From NCBI GenBank assembly GCA_021018815.1, contig JAITYX010000003.1, positions 4,884,501 through 4,948,500 of the forward strand: a stretch of 64,000 nucleotides of DNA, written 5' to 3'. The translations under genes and the position numbers were made by a program. This DNA is from Talinum fruticosum. Taxonomy: Eukaryota; Streptophyta; Magnoliopsida; Caryophyllales; Talinaceae. This document shows positions 1-9,674 of the stretch, one piece after another. The notes beneath the pieces are model-generated. The model was not told the origin of the DNA, did not search any database, and worked only from the letters and a program-made list of their open reading frames with translations. Each line of letters starts with the position of its first letter. Within the stretch, counting starts at the first letter, position 1.

Positions 1-1350
1 ATGTACTCAGGCATCGGCAGTTGATAGAGCTACCGAGTTTTGCTTCTTTGAGTGCCACAATATAAGGGATTGGCCTGAAACTAGCACGCTCTCGAGGTGC
101 TTTTTCTGTCCACTTTGTATCCAGCATAGTCAGCATCCGAGTATCCAGGTGAGAGTCGGCTTCGAGTCTCTTGAGTACCATAGACCTAGATTCCGAGTCT
201 CTGCAAGATATCCGAATATTTTCTTCACCGAGCGGGATGTGATTCTTTTGGATTAGCTTGAAATCTTTCACACGGACATACACTACACATTATGTCTAGT
301 CTACTGGAAGTAAGATATCGCAGAGATCCAATCATACCTTGATAAAGTTTTGATATACTCGCTTTACCTTTTTCGATCCGAGTCCAATTTTATACTGTCT
401 GCTCATAGGGGTTCGCTGCATGTTTTGCATCTTGAAGTTTGTACTTCTTCAGCAGCTCCTTGGTATGCTTTGATTGATGGATATAGATGCCATCTTTGTC
501 TTGCTTGATTTGTAGACCAAGGAAGAAATTGAGTTCTCCCATCATGCTCATTTGAAATTCCTGTCTCATTAACTCGGAAAAATCTCAACATAGAATTTCA
601 TTAGTAGCTCCAAATATTATATCGTCAACATAGATCCGAGCAATAAGAAAGTCTTTCCCCTTGGTTTTTATAAAAAGAGTTTTGTCAATCTAACCTCTTC
701 TAAAATCATTTTCAACCAGGAAATTTCTCAATCTTTCATACCAAACTTTGGGACCTTGTTCAAGAACATAAAGAGCTTTTTGGTACTAGAAAACATGATT
801 TGGAAATTCTGAGTTTTCAAATCTATAGGGTTGCTCAACATAGACTTCCTCTTCAATGAAACCATTAAGGAAAGCACATTTAGCATCCATTTGATACAAT
901 TTGATATTCATGCTTGATGTAAATGCCAATAAGATTCTAATGGCTTCAATTCAGTAACAGTGCAAGGTTTCCCCACAATCAATCCTTTCTTCTTGATTGT
1001 AACCTTGAGCCCCAAGTCTAGCCTTATTTCTGACTATTAACCCACTTTCATTCAGTTTGTTCTTGAAAACCCATTTGGTTCCTATGACTAGGTGGTCGAA
1101 GGTCGTTTGGTCGAGTCCGGACTTGGTTTCTTTCGAATTGATTGAGTTCCTCTTGCATGGCCTCTACCCATTCAGGTTCATTTAGGGCCTCTAGTGCATT
1201 TATGGGTTCAGTTAATGAAATGAATGCAGTGAATGCACATAGATTTTGTAGAGAGGAACGAGTTCTTATCCCACTCGTTGATACAGGTAAGATGTTTTCG
1301 AGTGGGTGACTCGAAGAATATTTGAAAACTCTACTCGTCCTCCGGTTCAC
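1..1350 (-). pseudogene. Sirevirus A reverse transcriptase and start of RNase H (broken)
   Basis: The minus strand encodes the copia RT: a start region with NALEALNEPEWVEAMQEEL (about 1150-1230) and the catalytic YVDD box intact at 621-632 (IYVDDIIFGA). At the extreme left is the RNase H opening (SDADYAGYKVDRKSTS, about 90-150) followed by the LYQLP-type stretch. Stops and single-base shifts break the frame many times, for example after QVRTRPNDLRPP, where the family normally reads a WTLVPRP-like phrase. RNase H continues past the window edge. Confidence 0.85.
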
Positions 1351-2470
1351 CGGATCAGTAGGTTGAATTAGTTGATCTTCAAAACTCGTTCCGAGTGAGC
1401 TTGCTCATTTGATTGGCCTTCAACAGATCTGAGTTGGCTCTTGAGTTATCTCATTCTAAGTCGAGTTGTTCCGAGTTACCTCATTCCGAGTGACCTTTCC
1501 TTGACTCTTTTTGATTACATCTTTACTAAGATCATTATCTCGACTGAGCTTCAGATCCGAGAATGTTGACTCACTTAGTTTTCCCTATTCAATCTCATCA
1601 AAAACAACGTGGATATTCTTCCACTTTGTTAGTTCTTTTATTGAAAATGCGATATGCTTTACTATGAGATGAATAACAAAGAAAAATACCTTCATCTCGA
1701 GCGAGCATCAAACTTGGTCGGGTGATCCTTACCATTGTTATGAACATAACACTTACATCCAAAGGGTTTGAAGTATGAAATGTTAGGTTTCTTCCCTTTG
1801 TAGAGCTTGTATGGAGTTTTCTTCAGGATGGGTCCGATGAGGCATCTATTCAGTGTATAGTTTGTTGTGTTGATCGCCTTAGCCTAGAAATAGTAAAGTA
1901 GATCATGTTCAATCATCATTGTCCTTCCTATTTCTTCAAGAGTTCGGTTCTTTCTCTCCACTACTCCATTTTGTTGAGGAGTTCTTGGTGCTGAGAAGTT
2001 GTGGGAGATACCTTTCTTATCACGTAAGTCTGCAAATTTTGGGTAGTCGAACTCCCTTCCATGGTTAGTTCGAATTCTTTTGATCCGAGTCCGAGACTCA
2101 ACTTGAATTTTTCTGCAGAGCTTGTTGAACTCTTTGAATGCTTCATTTTTATGCTTAAGAAAACAAACCCAGTGTAAATCATGAATAGTCATCAACAATC
2201 ACAAGCACATATGATTTACCTTCGAGAATCTTGACAGGATTTGACCACATAAGTCCATATGCAACATTTCCAAGCACTTTGGATGTGGAAACCGTTTTGA
2301 GAGATTTGAAAGATGATCTAACCTGTTTCCCTTTTGTGCATGCTTCATAAATTTTATCTTTCTTAAATGCACAGGTAGGCAATTCTCCGACTAAACCATG
2401 AGATGCAAGCTTCTTAATGGTATGCATGCTAACATGACCTAGTCTACGATGCCATGTCCAGGAGTCATCA
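1351..2470 (-). pseudogene. Sirevirus A integrase (broken)
   Basis: This copia integrase would insert the cDNA. The zinc-binding HHCC region is at about 2330-2460, but the first Cys of the CxxC pair reads Tyr (IYEACTKGK, where related copies read ICEAC or ICDAC). The first catalytic Asp survives only in a shifted frame (HMDLCG, about 2250). The second is changed to Asn (RTNHGREF). The Glu is kept (GVVERKNRT, about 1940). The C-terminal GKKPNISYFKPF region lies at about 1750-1810. Both frameshifts and catalytic substitutions point to a dead gene. Confidence 0.85.
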
Positions 2471-2840
2471 TGTAAAGATGCTTTTAAATAAGATTAATTC
2501 GACTTGGGTCGAAAGAGGAAGAATGTAGGTATTACCCGATCTCTTACCCGAGAGCTTAGTCTCCTTGGTAGTTTCATTAGAAATACGAGTAGTTGGTCCG
2601 AGTGAATCTTACCTCTTGACCTTTGTCACACAATTGAGAGATGCTAAGTAGATTGTACTTCAACCCCTTGACAAGGTAGACAGGATCGACTAGATTATCT
2701 CTTTTTCCAATCTTGCCTATCCCAATTATCTTGCCATTGCTATCATCTCCAAATGTGACTTTGCCTCCCTTGTATTATTCTAACTCATAAAAGAGTCTTA
2801 AGTCTACTAACATGTGGCGTGAGCATCCACCGTCCAAGTA
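2471..2840 (-). pseudogene. Sirevirus A aspartic protease region (broken)
   Basis: The copia protease lies between gag and integrase. The active-site phrase normally WYLDSGCSHHM reads WYLDGGCSRHM at about 2810-2840, keeping the Asp but replacing the adjacent Ser. It is followed by the family block GGKVTFGDNSNGKI (about 2720-2780), then a VDPVYLVKGLKYN-like stretch and SISQLC. Frames are interrupted towards the integrase junction. Confidence 0.75.
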
Positions 2841-4697
2841 CCAATGTCCTTATATTCTTTTTTGAGTCAACTGCAAGTCGAAACAAACTAACCTTTCTCA
2901 CTTCCTCTAACGAACACAGTAACTCCCTTTACTGTTGTCCTTTTCTAAGGAAGAAGACTCTTGGGAACCCAGATTTGAATAACTTTGGGTTTGGTCTGAT
3001 TTTGAGTCTTTCTTTTAGAGAACCGAGTCCGTGTCTCTGTCTTTTGAAAATCTTTTCTTTTATAAACGGGTGGAGAAGTTTTCTCCCGTAAGCTAGTCCG
3101 GGCTTAGTCCTCGTTTAATTTTTATGAATGGGACCATGCTCAGCCTTTCCGAACTTCATAGTTCTGGTATCATTTTTTGAAAAGCTCTTAGTAGGAATTG
3201 GATTCCTCCTCCTTGTGAAAACCGAGTCCTTCTTTTCGAAGGAGACATAGTGAGACCCTAAGAGCATGTCAAGGTTCTTCCGACCTTGAGTTTAATTCAA
3301 GACAAGTTCTTGAGACTCATTGAGCTTTTGCTTAAGATGCTCATTTTCTCTTCTCGGGGACTCGGACTCGGTCTCATTGGATTGAGCACTAGTTTTGGGT
3401 TCTCTTAGAATAAGTCTCAGCTTTTCTACTTAATTCTTCAAATAAATGCTCTCGAAGTGATAGACTCAAGTTGTTCTTTAAATTTACAAGAATCGAATTG
3501 GACTTCTCTTCCAAAGTATAGATGTATTTAGCTAAATTAACTTTGGAAAACTTGAGAAAATATTCAATTACCTCCCGAGGATTCATTTCCTTAGTGTCCG
3601 AGTGATCCGAGACTTACTCGGATTCAGCTTCCGAGTTTGATAGTGCCATCAAACAGTTTGAGTCATCCGAGTCTTCATCTTCTTTAGATGAATCTTCATC
3701 ACTCCATGTAGCCATCATAGCCTTCTTCTTCTTTCTATCCCTTTTTCTTCTTGGACAATCTTTGACTATATGATCCTTGCTGCCACATTCAAAATAGCTA
3801 GAGTTTTTAGTCAAAGATAATTTTGAAGGGGAAGAGTGTTTACCTTTTCTATCCTTCTTGCCTTTCTTGTAGAACTCTTCTCTTGGCCATTTATCCCATC
3901 TCGTTGTGCGTCATAATTCTTTTGAAGCCTCTAGCAATAAGTGCCATGGGATCTTCTTATGAGTTTGATGAACATAGATTTTCTTCTCTCGCTTTCGAGG
4001 CCTTTAGCGCAATATTCTTCTTAGTGCGGACCTCGGCATCCTTCTCTTCCAAATGGATCTCATGGGTTACTAACTTCCCAACGAGTTCGTCTGGCTTTAA
4101 TAGACGAAGTTCCGAGCTTCCTCGATGACTGTCACCTTCGGACCCCATCTTCTCTTGGGTAGACTTCGAGTATCTTTCTGCACATTTCCTCTTAAGAAAT
4201 CTTTCTTCCCGGAGATTTGAGATTGTTAGTAATCTTAGTGAAGCGGATGAACATCCGAGTGATGTTTTCTTTTGGCTCCATCTTAAACAGCTCATACTTG
4301 TGAAGATATTGACTTACCTTTGCTTGTTTAACTTGGCTTGTGCCTTCATATGTGTTGACAAGAGTGTCCCACACTTCTTTGGCTGTGTCACATGCCGATA
4401 CTCGTTATATTCTTTTGAGCCGATAGCGCACATCGAATGTTCATTACCTTGAAGTTCTTTCCGAACTTTTCCGCCTCTTCAGTGGTGTACTCGGCCTTTC
4501 CTTTGGGCATAATTCTTGTTTCTTCCATCTTCATTGGAATGTAGTTGCCTTCGTATGATGTTCCATACATCTTCATCGTGATCCAAGAGAAAGCATTCCA
4601 TGAGCTTCTTCCAAGTGTACGAAATTTGATCCTTTAAACTTTGGTGGTCTCGCTGAAAGATATTCCTTCATCAAACTCTCCATTTTTCTCGAGCCAT
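2841..4697 (-). pseudogene. Sirevirus A gag with mutated zinc knuckle
   Basis: Gag starts at the ATG at 4697-4695, the position equivalent to the MAQNNGEFDEG start of element D, but an extra base in the first codons shifts the frame. The UBN2-type capsid region (VWDTLVNTYEGTSQVKQAKV, then FTKITNNLKSPGRKIS) spans roughly 4190-4580. The nucleocapsid knuckle at about 3750-3810 reads YFECGSKDHIVKDC, so the first Cys of CX2CX4HX4C has become Tyr. An acidic patch (SDEDSSKEDEDSDDSN) follows, then a coiled-coil-like spacer to about 3250 and a basic KxxxK-rich stretch before protease. Confidence 0.85.
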
Positions 4698-4743
4698 TTG
4701 ATCTTTAGACCTTTGGATGGTTAGATCCTTTCTAAAAGGCTAC

Positions 4744-4755
4744 GCTTTGATACCA
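4744..4755 (-). other. Primer-binding site of element A (initiator Met tRNA)
   Basis: The minus strand reads TGGTATCAAAGC, the usual copia initiator-Met primer site with one change from TGGTATCAGAGC. It lies two bases inside the LTR end (CCTTCA). This fixes element orientation and the LTR boundary. Confidence 0.85.
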
Positions 4756-4757
4756 AT

Positions 4758-6285
4758 TGAAGGTTTGCTATTGAAGAGACTGAGTTACCCTAGAGGGGGT
4801 GAATAGGATGATGAGCAAATTTTAACAATTAATGTAAGATTAAAGTTTAAAATAAACTTTGAGACTGTCTCGAGTCTAGATTGGACTCGAAAAGTATGAA
4901 CTCGGAATTTACGTGGAAACCCTTTCGGGCAGAAAACCACGACCAGTGCTAATCCAAGCACCAAGTCAAATCCACTATTTTGAATCTACAAAATACAGTA
5001 GACAGACTCAACCGGAATTGCTCCGTTAGACAATTCCTTACAAGGTTTTCCTAGACTCGAAATTCCCTTATCTAATCTAGTACTTCCTAACCGAGGTATC
5101 CTTTACAGCTAGGGACAACCGAGCTGAGTTAACCCTTACAGCTCAGTCAAGAGACCTTACGAAAAAGTAAGAAGAGAAGGTTGACTGATTACAAGACCTT
5201 ACAACTCGTAAAGATGTTAAATATAGAGTTGGAGTTTTACGTAGAAGATTGAATATGAATACGAAGACTTTTGCTTAAGTATGTGTATTGACAATGGTTC
5301 CAGACAATCTTCAAGTCTTGAGATTTGGCTTCTATTTATAGATGACCAAGCAGCTTAGCCGTTTTGATTAGCTTCGATTAGAAGCCCTCTCGTGACCAGT
5401 TATACTGGTTCTTCCGAGTTGCTCGGAAAAGATCCGTTGAGATGTGAACATTGTGCAATAACTCTTGATTCCTTAGCATGTCCCAATCCACTCGGTGGTG
5501 TTTGCAAAGTAAGGTGGAAACCATCGATGGGCTTAGTGTTGAACATTTCCGGTTTTGGAAACAGACAACGCCGACACGATGTCCGGGCCTCGATTAGAAG
5601 TAGAAAAAGCCTTGTCTACTGGTGATTTGACATCTTAAAGCCGGTTACTTTTGTAATTCAAAAATAGGATAACCTCGTTCAAATAACCTACAAAAGTAAA
5701 TCAATTTTGGTTCTCAAAGTATAGAATACTTTGGTCCAAGATTAGACACGAGATAATAATTTAATTACGATAATTAAGTGCATAATTATCCGAGTCAGAA
5801 AGAAATGGAATTTTCTGAGTCTAATATTCATTATACTCAAATTCCATCCGAGTCGATCTAGAGAAGATCAAGTTAGATAAAGAATATCAGAATAAAAATA
5901 CTTGATCTAGACAAATATAGTTCAAGCAAAACAAGCCGACTAAAAGAGATGAATTAATGTCGTAATTCACCCGAACTTGGAATATAAAGTCGGACCCGAG
6001 TTTAAGCGAGTTAGAGCGAGTGTTTGAACATGCGATATATCCGAGTGTTGTCCGAGTGAATCAGAACTAAAAATGTGAAAAGATGAGCAAGAGTATGCTT
6101 TCCGAGCTAGTCGAAACAAATGAAAACTTATGCAATAGTTTTTTAACACTAAAAAAGGTTCCGTATCACTCGAAAAGTTTTTATAGCACTTAGAATGATT
6201 TGACATCTAAACTTACAAGTGATGAAGTTTGTACCTGATTCCTTGATAGTAGTCGAATGTTATACATGCAAAGTCTAAGTTTTCA
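4758..6285 (-). repeat. Sirevirus LTR (minus), shared between two elements
   Basis: On the minus strand it runs from TGAAAACTTAG to AACCTTCA, about 1528 bp. Boundaries are fixed by the primer site on the left and a polypurine tract on the right. Its sequence resembles the solo LTR at 39908-41421 more than the LTRs of element C. A TATA box lies at 5331-5340. Having both a polypurine tract immediately upstream and a primer site immediately downstream means it serves as the 3' LTR of one copy and the 5' LTR of the next. Confidence 0.85.
5331..5340 (-). promoter_or_regulatory. LTR promoter TATA box
   Basis: The minus strand reads TATAAATAGA, followed by AGCCAAATCTC and the ACTTGAAGATTG block found downstream of the TATA box in the other Sirevirus LTRs of the window. 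This is the likely core promoter for genomic RNA. Confidence 0.7.
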
Positions 6286-6286
6286 A

Positions 6287-6298
6287 TCTCCCTTTTTT
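6287..6298 (-). other. Polypurine tract next to the LTR
   Basis: The minus strand reads AAAAAAGGGAGA immediately before the LTR start, matching the tracts before the LTRs at 22879 and 52731. It would prime plus-strand synthesis, and marks 6286-7430 as the 3' end of a Sirevirus rather than random flank. Confidence 0.8.
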
Positions 6299-6682
6299 GA
6301 TGAAAGACATTCTTTACTCGGATAGAAACTTTATTCGTGTTATAGCCTTGAGTTTTCATTCTTTCTCCAAGAACATGTCGAGTATATAGATAAAATCATG
6401 TAAAATATCTAGAGAGATTCAAACTTAGATTTTATCGGAGCAATTAAACTTCGATTACATCGAGCTAAAAGCTGAAATATCACATAGGAATGAAGTGAAA
6501 CTTAGATTGCTTATATAAGAGCACAAAGAAAATATGTGGCTGAGTTGATAGATCGGAGCAAGAAAAATAATATGTAACCGAGTTGATATATTAGGGCAAG
6601 ATGAATTCGAAAAAAAAGTTGAAACCGAGAAAACAGTTATACCGAGAAATAAATAAGCATGAAATAGACACTTTATTAATAT

Positions 6683-7430
6683 TCATATAGAAAAGATATA
6701 TACATGAAAGAGGTGAGAGAAAACTTCCCCTAAGTAAGACAACATAAATTTTCTAACTATTCTCCCCTTGCCTTTCAGCAAAAAAAAAAAAAAAAAAAAG
6801 GAAGAATGTATCAAGAAGATACAATTTTGTATGTCCGGAAAAAAAATAAAGGAAAAAAATTTGAAGAAGGTGGAGAGGGAGCAGCATGAGTCGAGGTGGA
6901 GGACCGAGCGAGTGCACCTACGCTGGTAAGAGCTAGTTAATGTTGACAATCGAGGCGGGGGCAACACTGGGATCTCCGGGATGGGCTTAGCTCTAAGTGG
7001 CTAACCTAGAACCAGGTCATCCAGAGGTTCATCCTCTTGGAACTCGACCGACGGAGGTGATTGCTCGGGCTGGATAGTTGCCGACCGACCTTTGTCGGCA
7101 GGGTTTTTGGCCCACTCGGACTACCGTCCGAGCCGATCGGTTCTAGTTGGAGGGCTGGAGCACCTTGTCCCTCTCGCTGCTTCGGCTCCTTCTTCTTCCT
7201 TCTCTTCCTCTACCTTCTCCCCTTCCTCCTTCTCCTCGGATGGAGCCGCCTCAGCCGCGAGCTCCTCTTCTTTTCTTCTTCTTCCTCCCCTCTAGAGGAG
7301 GATTTAGCTGGGCTCGAGGATTCCTCGGATGTATCCGAGTCAACCAGGTCCCGACTAGCCCTAGAACGTCTTTCTTGGAGGAGATGTATCATCTCCTTCT
7401 GCTCCTTGATCTGTCGCACCAACGTCGCAA
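6683..7430 (-). pseudogene. Sirevirus 3' ORF (ORF3), C-terminal part
   Basis: Minus-strand coding remnant of the accessory ORF lying between pol and the 3' LTR. From 7422 down it shows a heptad-like stretch (QIKEQKEMIHLLQERRS), a Ser/Asp run (DTSEESSS), an acidic run (GEEEEEKK) and a very basic run (RLRRLHPRRRRKGRR). Near 6950-6985, in another frame, it has RAKPIPEIPVLPPPR, which aligns with RAKQIPDIPVLHPPR in element C (about 52110-52165). The N-terminal half is missing because a gypsy element abuts at 7431. Role unknown. I see no signal peptide or clear transmembrane pair in this part. It is followed by about 400 bp of 3' non-coding sequence with a run of 19 A at 6781-6799. Confidence 0.65.
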
Positions 7431-8001
7431 CTAGACAAGAGCCGTATCTTTAAGGAAGAGGGAAACATTACTCACCTTGAGGTCGTCTCCCTCAATGCAT
7501 GAAGCTTTAAAGTAAGCCTCAACTCCCCATAGGAAATTGTCAATTTCCTTCGCGCTCCTGGCTCCCTTGTAGTCCGGAGGCTTGGATGCACTCGTCCTAG
7601 GGGCATCGCTACCTGGACCGACCACCGTTGACCACCGCGGCCGTGCACAACTTCATTTGTGCCTTCAATTCCTCCATTTGCTCCCATTGATCATTAAGAG
7701 CAGCCTTAAGTTCACCGTCATAGGCCTCCACTATGGCTTTAAGGGCGGCCACCTCCTTGGTGAAGTCCGAGACTACCGCATTCAAGGCCAACCGCATCTC
7801 CTCCTTGAGCTCCGAGTCATCCTCCTCGGACTCGAGCTCCCCGACACTCCGAGTCAAGGTGTCGACTTCTTCCCTTAAGCCATCAAGGATGCTGTGCGGT
7901 TGGGCAACCCTTTCCTCGAGAGCGGCAACGGCCTCCCGGGACTTCTCCCGGCCCTTCTTGCCCCCTTGTGGTTGTTGGCCTCCTTCGGTGATGCTCGACA
8001 T
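7431..8001 (-). pseudogene. Gypsy gag, N-terminal part
   Basis: Starts at ATG 8001-7999, only 15 bases after the primer site. Residues 1-130 (MSSITEGG...) form a charged, predicted coiled coil (EAVAALEERVAQ, VGELESEEDDSELKEEM). A frameshift near 7610-7625 then leads to PDYKGARSAKEIDNFLWGVE and KDTAL, the beginning of the retrotransposon gag capsid domain of plant Ty3/gypsy elements. The frame ends at the junction with Sirevirus sequence, before the usual WW motif. It would have formed the virus-like particle shell. Confidence 0.75.
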
Positions 8002-8016
8002 TCTTACCCAAACTTT

Positions 8017-8028
8017 GGCTCGATACCA
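8017..8028 (-). other. Primer-binding site of the gypsy fragment
   Basis: The minus strand reads TGGTATCGAGCC, complementary to the initiator-Met tRNA end, located between LTR and gag start. Confidence 0.75.
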
Positions 8029-8030
8029 AC

Positions 8031-8454
8031 CGTCACGAGATGATAATTCACTCGAACTTAGTACCCGTGCGGCGCTAGCAAACTAGACCCGAGACCCTTT
8101 TTATAAACTTGCTAGTAAGCCTTAACGATGCTTGACTTAAGCTTGAGAGAGCTAAGTAAGCAAAAACACTTAGAGAGAGAGAGAGTTTGGGAGAATGCTT
8201 TGTATTGAACTCTTGGAATTGATGCTTGGATGATTACAAATGAGGACCCCATGGGGGTATTTATACATTGCCACCTCCGCAATGGATGGTGGAGATCTAA
8301 TTGATCCAACAGCTTAAGATTGCACATCTAGAATTCTCTATACAAATATCTATATATATACATAAGTGTAGAACATTCCGGAACTTGGGAGGCCTTGGTG
8401 GAACCAAGGAGAGAATTCTAGAAGATTTTGGGCTCTTCTAGGGTGTTCCGTGAC
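8031..8454 (-). repeat. Gypsy 5' LTR with TATA box
   Basis: On the minus strand it opens with TGTCACGGAACACCC and closes near CTCGTGACGG just before the primer site, about 424 bp. The closing dinucleotide is degenerate. A TATA box (TATAAATA) is at about 8259-8266 on the minus strand, followed by a CTCTCTCTCTCT-type leader at about 8175-8190. Length and layout fit a short chromovirus LTR. Confidence 0.7.
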
Positions 8455-9130
8455 ATAGGGCACGAAACCCTAAGAGTGCCCGGTGGTCGGCGCCCGACAA
8501 CCGGATTCTATCCGGTTCTATCTTCTTTATCCGGTTCAATATTGTAAAGAATCTGACCCTGTTTATTTTCGTAGCCTTGGACAAGCTGGCCGAGAGCAAC
8601 CCTAGGTCATTTGTAACCTAGGTCTTTCGCTATAAATAGAGAGCCTTGGCTCTTATTTCCATATGGCTTTCTCCTGCGTAATGCTCCGGAAAGCCAACAA
8701 GAGCACGCATACCTAAACATTACTATGTTGAAATTACTATCAACCATCCATCTCTTCTCTACTTAACGTCGTTGAATTCGTGCAAAGAGCTAAAGAATAT
8801 TTGGTTATTCTAATCTCTGGGCACTTATTCAACTCGATCTTTACTACTCCCTACACACACAGTTCATAAAAATAAGCCTTTTTTCTTTCATTTGTCATCG
8901 TTGCATCAAGAGATCTAGTGTAAAGATCCAGATTAGCAAGGTGGGAAAACTTGAGGGCAATCATGCAGCCTTGAAAGGGTTTATTATTTTTCCGCTTTAA
9001 TTTAATAAAACTCGAAAATCTTAATAAAAGGTTCATCCCCACTTTCCAAAATGCATCTTCAAAACCCTAAAATCGTGGGGATCTCGGCTCGGTCCTGGTG
9101 GGTCCGGAGGCCGTGGTTCCTATGCACTCT
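8455..9130 (+). repeat. Tat-family LTR fragment (3' two fifths)
   Basis: Collinear with the Tat LTRs at 29988 and 35352: AGGGCACGAAACCCTA, three TATCCGG/ATCCGGTTC repeats, TATAAATAGAGAGCC (about 8631-8645), the ATCAAGAGATC block, and the downstream stretch CCCCACTTTCCAAAATGC also found reversed in 55041-56926. The first part of the LTR was displaced by the gypsy insertion at 8454, and the end is lost where a Sirevirus LTR begins near 9131. Confidence 0.75.
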
Positions 9131-9629
9131 AAACGACTTGAAGATTATCGAACACATTACTTAACACTTACTTAGTGCTTACTTACTCAATCTTCGACTT
9201 ACAACTCCAATTCTACTTTCTTCTATGTCCCTTGACCGAGTCTGTATGGGTTAACACAACTTAGTTGTCTCTAACTATAAAGGGTATCTCATTTAGGAAG
9301 TACTAGATCGGATAAGGCAATTATTGAGTCTAGGAAAACTTGTAATTGAATTGTCTAAGGGAGAAATTATGTGAAGAGTCAGTCCTTGTTTTTTGTGGAC
9401 TCAAAATAGTGGATTTGATTTGGTGCTTGGACTAGGACGGTCCGTTGGTTTTTGCCCGAGGATGGTTTCCATGTATTTCCTTGTGTACTGCACTTTCTAA
9501 GTTCATTCTAGACTCGGAATTATTTTCTAAGTCTGTTTTGTACAAAACAGTTTGTATTTTCCGAAAAATCTTCTATCACCCTATTCACCCCCTCTAGGGT
9601 GACTTAGTCTTTCCAAGAGGAAATCTCCA
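9131..9629 (+). repeat. Truncated 5' LTR of element B
   Basis: Begins at ACTTGAAGATTATCGAACA, which corresponds to the sequence just after the TATA box in other LTRs, and ends at ATCTCCA before the primer site. About two thirds of the LTR, including its promoter, is missing; Tat LTR sequence adjoins on the left. Confidence 0.85.
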
Positions 9630-9631
9630 AT

Positions 9632-9643
9632 TGGTATCGAGCC
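9632..9643 (+). other. Primer-binding site of element B
   Basis: TGGTATCGAGCC, two bases after the LTR end; initiator-Met type. Confidence 0.85.
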
Positions 9644-9674
9644 TACCCTTTCAATCTAACGGTATAAAGATAAG

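Larger units (their letters stand above)
1..6285 (-). mobile_element. Sirevirus-type Ty1/copia element A, cut by window start
   Basis: Read on the minus strand from 6285 leftwards, this gives LTR, initiator-Met primer site, gag with CCHC knuckle, protease, integrase, reverse transcriptase and the beginning of RNase H, which is the copia order. Gag phrases (HEIHLEE followed by NIALKAS) and integrase phrases (KKTPYKLYKGKKP) are of Sirevirus (SIRE/Maximus) type. No reading frame in it exceeds about 112 codons, so it is inactive. The 3' LTR lies beyond the window. Its only LTR here is also flanked on the outside by the 3' end of a second Sirevirus. Confidence 0.9.
7431..8454 (-). mobile_element. 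Ty3/gypsy chromovirus-like fragment (5' LTR, primer site, gag start)
   Basis: On the minus strand: LTR, initiator-Met primer site, then gag from its ATG, cut off after about 190 codons where it meets Sirevirus ORF3 sequence. The fragment is inserted in a Tat LTR: the sequence right of 8454 is the middle of the Tat LTR (AGGGCACGAAACCCTA). The exact gypsy clade is uncertain; gag and LTR style suggest a Tekay/Reina-like chromovirus. Confidence 0.7.

Noticed and set aside
7061..7453. 130-codon plus-strand ORF and overlapping plus-strand ORFs
   Set aside because: They are the reverse of the repetitive ORF3 acidic/basic coding (Ser/Leu-rich mirror of Glu/Arg runs); no domain of their own.
7582..8086. 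Plus-strand ORFs opposite the gypsy gag
   Set aside because: Shadows of the minus-strand gag coiled coil; gag has the primer site and capsid motifs on its side.
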